Of a stretch of 22,350 bases of DNA, positions 16,759-22,350 are shown piece by piece. The stretch comes from Cellvibrionales bacterium UBA5860 (lineage in GTDB: Bacteria > Pseudomonadota > Gammaproteobacteria > Pseudomonadales > Porticoccaceae): positions 10,927 to 33,276 of the forward strand of contig DJFY01000103.1 in the NCBI GenBank assembly GCA_002431545.1. The letters are read 5' to 3'. The notes below the pieces were generated by a model. It was given only the letters and a program-made list of their open reading frames with translations, was not told where the DNA came from and searched no databases. The position numbers and the translations under genes are program-made. The stretch's first letter is position 1; the number at the start of each line of letters is the position of its first letter.

Positions 16759-17250
16759 TCAGATTCGGCGCCGAAACAGGGGCTCCGGGTACTCCAAACA
16801 GGCCTGATAGGTGACGTTAAAGGGCTTGATAAACGTCATTAATGCTTGCTCTTCGGTATCGCAAGAGATCTCAAAAGTATCAAAACCACAGCGGATCAGG
16901 GAGAATATTTGGTCTGGAATAATATGGCCAACGGCGCGCAGGGTTCCAGAATACTCGAGTTGGCCTCTAAGTATACACGCCAGCGAGAAGCCACGGCCGT
17001 CAGAGAAAACCGGAAACTGGATGGCCGCGTGTTTGATGCGCGATAACAACGTTGCCAACGCCATCGGTTCGTCCTCGCCAGTTAGTAATAAACCATGGAC
17101 ATCGGTATCGAGAACCCCGCCGTGTTCGCGCCAACAGGCCGCCGGCAGAAAGATATACTCTTCAGTATGAGCATCACTCTGTTCGGCACCGGCGGCACGC
17201 CAGGGGTCGTCCGTGGCCACTTGGCCCCGTTTATCAAGCAGCTTTGACAT
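16759..17250 (-). CDS. DUF934 protein, partner of sulfite reductase
   Basis: DUF934 proteins are found almost always just downstream of ferredoxin-type cysI in proteobacteria. Their biochemical role is not settled; a part in sulfite reduction or in electron delivery to CysI is the usual guess. The 163-residue soluble protein has the family motifs FPVFSDGRGFSLA (79-91), GTLRAVGHI (102-110) and DQIFSLIRCGFDTF (113-126). I chose the ATG at 17250 rather than the upstream TTG at 17280 because AAGGA lies 8 nt before it. With this start the gene overlaps the end of cysI by 17 bp, implying translational coupling. I see no cofactor-binding motif: cysteines are few and scattered, so an iron-sulfur site is not supported. 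Confidence 0.88.
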   Translation of the reverse strand: MSKLLDKRGQVATDDPWRAAGAEQSDAHTEEYIFLPAACWREHGGVLDTDVHGLLLTGEDEPMALATLLSRIKHAAIQFPVFSDGRGFSLACILRGQLEYSGTLRAVGHIIPDQIFSLIRCGFDTFEISCDTEEQALMTFIKPFNVTYQACLEYPEPLFRRRI

Positions 17251-18880
17251 AAACCGATTCCTTGAAAGGAGCGATCCCAATACGCCTCTGGGTATCGATA
17301 AATCGTTCGCCCTCGATCCGCTGATCGACGTACACGCGTAGAATCTGCTCGATTACATCGGGCACCTGATCGGCGAAAAATGAGGGGCCCAGAACAGCCC
17401 CCAGCGCGGCGTCACTGCCGGCGCTGCCGCCCAACTGAATCTGGTAAAACTCCTCGCCTTTTTTGTCCACACCCAGAATACCGATATTGCCGACATGGTG
17501 ATGACCACAGGCATTCATGCAACCGGAGATATTCAAGGTGACATCGCCGACATCGTAGAGGTAGTCCATATCGTCAAACCGACGTTGCACCGCTTCCGCA
17601 ATCGGTATCGACTTGGCGTTGGCGAGTGAACAGAAGTCGCCACCCGGACAACAGATCATATCGGTCAAAGTGCCGATATTGGGTGTTGCAAAGCCCGCGT
17701 CCCTGGCGCGCTGCCAAAGTTCGGGTAGATCATTGTGCAGGACATCGGCTAGCACGACATTTTGCTGATGAGTAATGCGGACTTCGCCGAAACTATACTC
17801 ATCGGCCAGATCGGCAATGACTTCGAGTTGGTGATCGGTGACGTCACCGGGAGCGACCCCGGTGGGCTTGAGAGACAGAAACACGGCGCAATATCCCGGC
17901 ATTTTATGCGCGCGAACATTGCGATCGCGCCAACGCTGAAAGGCGAGCGGCATAGCATCAAAGGCCACCGGATCTTTCGGACTCCGGTAATTCGGCGCCG
18001 TAAAAAATGCAGCCGCGCGCAAGATTTCTTCGTCGGTCAGGGTCGCCAGACCATCTTTGGCATGGCGCCACTCCTCTTCGACACGCTCCGCGAAGACTTT
18101 TGGCGTCCAGGCTTTGACCAGAATTTTAATCCGCGCCTTGTACTTGTTGTCCCGGCGACCATACCTGTTGTAGACACGCAAAATCGCATCCAGGTACGTC
18201 AGCAGATGTCTGGCCGGCAAAAACTCTTTAATAACTTCTCCAATCATCGGCGTACGGCCAAGCCCGCCGCCAACCAATACACGAAAGCCGATTTCGCCCT
18301 GCTCATCCTTTTGCAATTGCAAACCGATATCGTGTACTTGAGTCGCCGCCTGGTCGGCCGGCGAGCCACTAACGGCTATCTTGAATTTGCGCGGCAAAAA
18401 AGCAAATTCCGGATGTAGCGTAGACCACTGACGGAGAATTTCGCACCAGGGGCGGGGATCTGCTATTTCGTCCGGCGCGATACCCGCCATTTCGTCGGAA
18501 GTGATATTGCGAATGCAGTTGCCGCTACTTTGAATCGCGTGCATCTCGACTTCCGCCAGCTCCGCCAGGATGTCCGGTACCTCTTCCAGGACAGGCCAGT
18601 TCAGCTGAATATTCTGTCGCGTTGTAAAGTGGGCGTAACCCTTATCGTACGTTCGGGTAATTTGCGCCAACCGACGCAGCTGCGTAGAAGACAACATGCC
18701 ATAGGGAATGTTAATACGTAGCATGGGGGCGAGACGCTGCACGTACAAACCGTTTTGTAATCGCAGCGGCAAAAATTCTGTGTCGCTCAGTGCGCCGTCG
18801 AGGTAACGCTGCATCTGGCTACGGAACTGCGTAACACGCTCGCTCAACAGCGTTTTGTCATGCTGGTCGTAAATATACAT
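17234..18880 (-). CDS. cysI: Assimilatory sulfite reductase hemoprotein, ferredoxin-type
   Basis: CysI reduces sulfite to sulfide with six electrons in cysteine biosynthesis, using a coupled siroheme and 4Fe-4S centre in the cytosol. The 548-residue protein has both halves of the nitrite/sulfite reductase fold. The substrate/siroheme motif FTTRQNIQLNW contains Arg88, and FLPRKFKIAVSG (161-172) carries conserved basic residues. The cluster ligands are Cys411 and Cys417 (CPGGDFC) and Cys454 and Cys458 (GCMNACGHHH). It resembles the Pseudomonas enzyme rather than the enterobacterial CysI that pairs with flavoprotein CysJ, and no cysJ is present; ferredoxin is the likely donor. Nitrite reductase is an alternative, but the DUF934 neighbour favours sulfite. 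The ATG at 18880 has GAGG about 12 nt upstream and a small inverted repeat beyond that. Confidence 0.94.
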   Translation of the reverse strand: MYIYDQHDKTLLSERVTQFRSQMQRYLDGALSDTEFLPLRLQNGLYVQRLAPMLRINIPYGMLSSTQLRRLAQITRTYDKGYAHFTTRQNIQLNWPVLEEVPDILAELAEVEMHAIQSSGNCIRNITSDEMAGIAPDEIADPRPWCEILRQWSTLHPEFAFLPRKFKIAVSGSPADQAATQVHDIGLQLQKDEQGEIGFRVLVGGGLGRTPMIGEVIKEFLPARHLLTYLDAILRVYNRYGRRDNKYKARIKILVKAWTPKVFAERVEEEWRHAKDGLATLTDEEILRAAAFFTAPNYRSPKDPVAFDAMPLAFQRWRDRNVRAHKMPGYCAVFLSLKPTGVAPGDVTDHQLEVIADLADEYSFGEVRITHQQNVVLADVLHNDLPELWQRARDAGFATPNIGTLTDMICCPGGDFCSLANAKSIPIAEAVQRRFDDMDYLYDVGDVTLNISGCMNACGHHHVGNIGILGVDKKGEEFYQIQLGGSAGSDAALGAVLGPSFFADQVPDVIEQILRVYVDQRIEGERFIDTQRRIGIAPFKESVYVKAA

Positions 18881-18900
18881 ACCCGTCTCTAACCTCGGTT

Positions 18901-18918
18901 TCGGGAGATACTTCCCGA
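18901..18918 (-). promoter_or_regulatory. Inverted repeat in the cysI leader
   Basis: TCGGGA (18901-18906) and TCCCGA (18913-18918) form a perfect 6-bp dyad with a 6-nt spacer, about 20-38 bases before the cysI start. It could be a leader hairpin or an operator. I found no convincing cysI promoter boxes nearby. The 346-bp gap 18881-19226 otherwise holds only the promoter-like and terminator-like signals listed separately for the plus strand. Confidence 0.3.
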
Positions 18919-19106
18919 TATGCGAAAACTTTGGCCGCGTAATAACGCTTGCGCCCTGACAAACTCATCTCCGAGTGCAACAAGGCGTGCAGCAAAAAAA
19001 GCACCGCTGCGTTCCTATGCCCCGAAAAAGGCGTAGATCATAGCGATGAACATCCGCAGCGTAAAAAACTGTTTATTTATAAACGCTTGGCAATCAGGAA
19101 TAAGAG

Positions 19107-19135
19107 AAGACAAGCGCCGGGCAGGTTGGTAGAAT
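19107..19135 (+). promoter_or_regulatory. Candidate extended -10 promoter for the small membrane protein
   Basis: TAGAAT (19130-19135, five of six) is preceded by TGG, an extended -10 element. AAGACA at 19107-19112, 17 bp upstream, matches four of six -35 positions. Initiation near 19142 would leave an 85-nt leader before the ATG at 19227. Confidence 0.4.
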
Positions 19136-19147
19136 CCCCGGCTTTTT
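19116..19147 (+). terminator. Terminator-like inverted repeat in the cysI upstream gap
   Basis: GCCGGG (19116-19121) and CCCGGC (19137-19142) form a perfect GC-only stem with a 15-nt loop and five Ts directly after. It has terminator form on the plus strand only. No gene upstream reads into it, since cysI runs the other way, and it overlaps the candidate promoter. It may be chance or the end of a short upstream transcript. Confidence 0.3.
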
Positions 19148-19226
19148 CCAGACCCCGCAAACGCTAATACCGGCGGTCGATCGCGGAAAACAAGCGACGC
19201 CGATACCAACTACAGGAGCAATAGCA

Positions 19227-19340
19227 ATGAACGAACCCCAGAACAATCGTGATGAAGACGGTACTGCAGATGCCATCGCGACCGTCGTTATCGTCGCCAT
19301 CGCAGTGGTCAGCGCTGTGCTCTGGGTATCGAGCCAATAA
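19227..19340 (+). CDS. Small single-span membrane protein, 37 aa
   Basis: A 37-codon reading frame starts ATG at 19227 and stops TAA at 19338-19340, with a strong AGGAG at 19214-19218 and 8 nt spacing. The predicted protein has a polar, acidic N-terminus (MNEPQNNRDEDGTADA) and one hydrophobic stretch at about 17-35 (IATVVIVAIAVVSAVLWVSS), ending in Gln. This is a single transmembrane helix, probably with the acidic N-terminus outside. The strong ribosome-binding site, clean amphipathic layout and position in an otherwise gene-free gap argue that it is real. I do not recognise the family and assign no function. It is divergent from cysI and convergent with metH. Confidence 0.65.
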   Translation: MNEPQNNRDEDGTADAIATVVIVAIAVVSAVLWVSSQ

Positions 19341-19474
19341 CCGGATCATTTGCCATACGCCAAAGCGGGCCCGTAAATCCACACAAATTCTAGTGTGATC
19401 TTTTAGCTGGTAGGCTTGCGCCACCACAACAAGTCGGATTTTCCGTCCCTGGCCCGAAACCAGTATAGGTTTGG

Positions 19475-19545
19475 CGCCGCCAGGCGGCGGATGTCTGTCA
19501 AAGGGTTTATCTTTGGCAGACATCCGGTAATACGTGCAGGCGGCG
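19475..19545. repeat. Tandem-hairpin element with 8-bp direct repeats next to metH
   Basis: A short palindrome (CGCCGCC-A-GGCGGCG, 19475-19489) sits against a 16-bp inverted repeat (19488-19503 with 19511-19526, 7-nt loop, one G-U pair). The unit AGGCGGCG occurs at 19482-19489 and again at 19538-19545, flanking the large hairpin. It fills much of the 235-bp gap between the small ORF and the end of metH. Neither strand has a T run, so it is not a classical terminator. A REP-like or miniature element, or a 3'-end stabilising structure, would fit. Confidence 0.5.
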
Positions 19546-19575
19546 CGAGCGACCATTTAACACCCATATCGCACC

Positions 19576-22350
19576 TCAACCGTCACTTCCAGGCTCATAG
19601 CCGAGGACAGGCGCAAGCTGCCGCTCCAATACCTCTAACGTTATTTTTTTACGTGCCGCCAGGCTCTCCACCTGATCGCGATGGACTTTGCCGACGTTAA
19701 AATACCGACTATCGGGATGGCTGAAATACCAACCGCTGACCGACGCGGCGGGGTGCATGGCCTGACTCTCGGTCAATTTAATCCCGATATTTTTCTCAAC
19801 ATCGAGAAGATCAAACAGGGTTATTTTCTCTGAGTGATCCGGGCAAGCGGGGTAACCCGGTGCCGGTCGAATGCCTCGGTACTTTTCCCTGATCAGCGCT
19901 TCGTTACTCAAAGACTCATCGGGCGCATAGCCCCAGAATTCCGTGCGCACTCTTCGGTGCATGTGTTCGGCAAAGGACTCGGCCAGGCGGTCGGCCAGCG
20001 CCTTGACCATGATCGCGTTGTAATCGTCACCGGCAGCTTCGTATTCTCGAGCAAGTTCGTCGGCACCAATACCGGCCGTCACCGCAAAGCCGCCAATGTA
20101 ATCCGGCTTACCGCTGGATTTCGGGGCTATGAAATCTGCCAGCGACAATAAAGGTTCGTTGTCTTTTGACTTTCTGACCTGCTGGCGAAGATGATGCGCC
20201 ACGGCGACGACATTCTGACGGCTCTCATCGCCATAGACTTCAATGTCATCGCAATTAACGGTGTTGGCTGGCCATAGCCCGAGTACGGCAGCCGCCTTTA
20301 AGCGGCTACCTTCGATAAGGACGTCGAGCATGTGCTGCGCATCCTGGTACAAATTGCGGGCCGCTTCACCCACCACCTGATCCTCCAGGATCGCCGGGTA
20401 CTTACCCACCAGATTCCAGGTGATAAAGAAGGGCGTCCAATCGATAGTCTCAACCAGCTCTGCGAGCGGATAATCCGCAAATACCTGAACCCCCAGCTTG
20501 TTCGGTACCGGCGGCGTGTAACGCTGCCAGTCTGGACGCGGCCCTTGCTGCTGCGCTTCGCCATAGGGCACGATTATGCCGCGCGGTGTACGATCGGCGC
20601 GTCGCTGGCGAACAGTTTCATATTCATCGGCAGTTTCGGCGTAGTATTTCGCTCGAGCATCGGCATCCATCAATCGGGCCACCACACCGACTGCTCGTGA
20701 TGCGTCCGGCACATAGATCGCCTGCGCGCGATGATAGTGGGGATCGATTTTTACCGCCGTGTGGGCCTTTGATGTAGTAGCACCGCCTATTAATAACGGC
20801 AGATCAAAGCCCTGACGCTCGAGTTCTCCGGCCACATGCACCATTTCGTCGAGCGAGGGTGTAATCAAACCCGACAAACCAATCACGTCCACGCCCTCAG
20901 ATTTCGCGGTCTCAAGGATTTTCTCCGAGGGCACCATCACACCCATGTCGACGACTTCATAGTTATTGCACTGTAATACGACCCCGACAATGTTCTTGCC
21001 GATATCGTGGACATCGCCCTTGACCGTCGCCATCAAAATCTTGCCGTTGCTGCCCGTCGCCTCTGTTTTTTCCGCCTCGATAAAAGGCTGCAGATAGGCT
21101 ACCGACTGCTTCATCACGCGCGCCGACTTGACCACCTGTGGCAGGAACATTTTGCCGCTGCCAAAAAGATCGCCGACCACATTCATGCCGTCCATTAACG
21201 GACCTTCGATAACATCCAGCGGGCGCTCAGCAGCCGCGCGTGCGGCTTCAGTATCTTCCTCGATATAGGTGGTTATGCCCTTTACCAGGGCATGCTCGAG
21301 GCGTTTTGCCACCGGCCAGCTACGCCATTCCTGATCCTCCACTGGTGCTGTTTCAGCACTGTCACCCCGGTATTTCTCCGCCAGTGTCAGTAGATTTTCC
21401 GTCGCTTCAGAAGCAGTATTGAGAATAACGTTTTCCACTGCCTCTCGCAGTTCGGCGGGCAGTTCGTCGTAGACCGCGAGCTGTCCCGCGTTGACAATCC
21501 CCATGCGCAGTCCGGCACGAATGGCGTGATACAGAAACACCGAATGAATCGCCTCTCGCACCACATTGTTGCCACGAAAGGAAAAAGACACATTACTGAT
21601 GCCACCCGAGGTCAGGGCGTGGGGCAGGTGATCCCTGATCCAGGCGCAGGCCTCGATAAAATCAAGAGCATAACGATTGTGTTCTTCGATACCGGTAGCC
21701 ACAGCAAAGACGTTCGCGTCGAAAATGATATCTTCCGGGGGAAACCCCGCCTGTTCGACCAAAATGCGATAACTGCGCTTACAGATATCGATACGGCGTG
21801 CCAGGTTATCCGCCTGGCCCTCGGTATCGAAAGCCATTACTACGACCGCGGCCCCGTAGCGCCGACACAATCTCGCCTGCTCGATAAAAGCGGTTTCGCC
21901 TTCCTTGAGGCTGATGGAATTAACGACAGGTTTGCCCTGAATACACTTCAAGCCGGCCTCGATGATCTCCCACTTGGAGGAATCCACCATGATTGGAATA
22001 CGGGAAATATCCGGCTCAGAGGCAATCAGGTTGAGGAATTCCGGCATGGCCGACCCGGCGTCTAGCATGCCTTCGTCCATATTGACATCGAGGATCTGCG
22101 CACCGTTTTCGACCTGTTCCCGCGCCACGTCAAGGGCGGTATCGAAATCGCCCTCCAGGATCAGGCGTTTGAATCTCGCCGAACCTGTGACATTACAGCG
22201 CTCGCCGACATTGACGAACAAGGACTCCGAGTTGATGGCGAAAGGCTCGAGACCGGAAAGCCGGCATGCCGGCGGAATATCGGGCACAGCGCGCGGAGCC
22301 ATGGCAGCGGTGGCAGCGACAATCGCCGAGATGTGCTCGGGTGTGGTGCC
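19576..22350 (-). CDS. metH: Cobalamin-dependent methionine synthase, partial (5' end outside window)
   Basis: MetH transfers a methyl group from 5-methyltetrahydrofolate to homocysteine via methylcobalamin in the cytosol. About 924 codons are visible; the family is usually about 1,230 residues. The frame is open to the window edge (last complete codon read GTTPEHIS...), so most of the N-terminal zinc/homocysteine-binding domain is missing. Visible parts in order are the folate-binding domain (FVNVGERCNVTGSARFKRL onward), a helical cap, and the B12 domain with VKGDVHDIGKN, whose cobalt-ligand His is encoded at 21007-21009, plus GLSGLITPSLDEM and GGATTSKAHTA. The C-terminal reactivation domain contains RPAPGYPACPDHSEK and SVSGWYFSHPDS. 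There is no frameshift. The ATG at 22300-22302 is internal and not the start. Regulation cannot be judged because the promoter is outside the window. Confidence 0.98.
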   Translation of the reverse strand, partial: GTTPEHISAIVAATAAMAPRAVPDIPPACRLSGLEPFAINSESLFVNVGERCNVTGSARFKRLILEGDFDTALDVAREQVENGAQILDVNMDEGMLDAGSAMPEFLNLIASEPDISRIPIMVDSSKWEIIEAGLKCIQGKPVVNSISLKEGETAFIEQARLCRRYGAAVVVMAFDTEGQADNLARRIDICKRSYRILVEQAGFPPEDIIFDANVFAVATGIEEHNRYALDFIEACAWIRDHLPHALTSGGISNVSFSFRGNNVVREAIHSVFLYHAIRAGLRMGIVNAGQLAVYDELPAELREAVENVILNTASEATENLLTLAEKYRGDSAETAPVEDQEWRSWPVAKRLEHALVKGITTYIEEDTEAARAAAERPLDVIEGPLMDGMNVVGDLFGSGKMFLPQVVKSARVMKQSVAYLQPFIEAEKTEATGSNGKILMATVKGDVHDIGKNIVGVVLQCNNYEVVDMGVMVPSEKILETAKSEGVDVIGLSGLITPSLDEMVHVAGELERQGFDLPLLIGGATTSKAHTAVKIDPHYHRAQAIYVPDASRAVGVVARLMDADARAKYYAETADEYETVRQRRADRTPRGIIVPYGEAQQQGPRPDWQRYTPPVPNKLGVQVFADYPLAELVETIDWTPFFITWNLVGKYPAILEDQVVGEAARNLYQDAQHMLDVLIEGSRLKAAAVLGLWPANTVNCDDIEVYGDESRQNVVAVAHHLRQQVRKSKDNEPLLSLADFIAPKSSGKPDYIGGFAVTAGIGADELAREYEAAGDDYNAIMVKALADRLAESFAEHMHRRVRTEFWGYAPDESLSNEALIREKYRGIRPAPGYPACPDHSEKITLFDLLDVEKNIGIKLTESQAMHPAASVSGWYFSHPDSRYFNVGKVHRDQVESLAARKKITLEVLERQLAPVLGYEPGSDG

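Noticed and set aside
16369..16842. Plus-strand 157-codon frame across the antiporter start
   Set aside because: It is antisense to the antiporter and spans into the DUF934 gene. The Gln/Arg/Asn-rich translation is typical of antisense of a membrane protein.
17251..17280. Upstream TTG start for the DUF934 protein adding 10 residues
   Set aside because: The ATG at 17250 has AAGGA 8 nt before it, and the extra residues do not look conserved.
18949..19167. Plus-strand 72-codon frame upstream of the 37-aa gene
   Set aside because: It begins at TTG without a ribosome-binding site, has no coherent composition, and runs through the terminator-like repeat.
18881..19226. SAM, cobalamin or other known riboswitch, or a tRNA
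   Set aside because: I saw no conserved riboswitch core or cloverleaf. The metH leader, where a riboswitch would be expected, is outside the window.
19380..19404. Hairpin CACAC/GTGTG followed by ATCTTTT after the small ORF
   Set aside because: Only a 5-bp stem with an 8-nt loop and an interrupted T run; too weak to call a terminator.

Overview
The window is a stretch of gammaproteobacterial core genome. Gene content and order match, from memory, the Pseudomonas aeruginosa block tig-clpP-clpX-lon-hupB-ppiD ... mltD ... rnhA-dnaQ ... fimL ... sohB ... cysI ... metH, but with many intervening genes missing. FimL beside DnaQ, the ferredoxin-type CysI with its DUF934 partner, and the general protein similarity point to Pseudomonadales in the broad sense (possibly a marine Cellvibrio-like lineage). 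That placement is inference; there is no rRNA gene in the window. I see no prophage, insertion sequence, CRISPR array, tRNA or other accessory island.

Layout. (1) 71-8593, plus strand: a protein-quality-control and nucleoid block. It holds trigger factor, ClpP, ClpX, Lon, HU-beta and the periplasmic chaperone PpiD. Each junction except tig-clpP carries its own punctuation: a sigma-32 (heat shock) promoter in front of lon, hairpin terminators after lon and hupB, and sigma-70 promoters in front of clpP, hupB and ppiD. (2) 8596-10230, minus strand: the lipoprotein MltD, convergent with ppiD and only 2 bp from it. (3) 10498-12484, plus strand: a tightly coupled three-gene operon (YafS-like methyltransferase, rnhA, dnaQ). 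It uses only TTG and GTG starts, with 4-nt overlaps between genes. The gloB gene usually found between mltD and this operon is absent. (4) 12552-15426, plus strand: fimL (a type IV pilus/cAMP scaffold) with its own promoter, then sohB. (5) 15538-18880, minus strand: cysI, a DUF934 gene overlapping it by 17 bp, and a membrane-only CPA2-type antiporter, probably one transcript. (6) 18881-19575: a mostly non-coding region with several inverted repeats and one 37-codon gene for a single-span membrane protein. (7) 19576-22350, minus strand: the C-terminal three quarters of metH, cut by the window edge.

How the genes work together: Tig, ClpXP and Lon fold or degrade cytosolic proteins, PpiD acts on proteins leaving the Sec translocon, and HU organises the nucleoid. 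RnhA and DnaQ serve replication fidelity. CysI makes sulfide, which feeds cysteine and homocysteine synthesis, and MetH methylates homocysteine to methionine, so the right end of the window has a sulfur-assimilation flavour.

The hunt found no convincing new multi-gene system. The best leads are non-coding or small: a mutually exclusive hairpin set in the hupB leader, a structured repeat-flanked element beside metH, the unannotated 37-aa membrane protein, and an antiporter apparently embedded in the sulfite-reductase operon.
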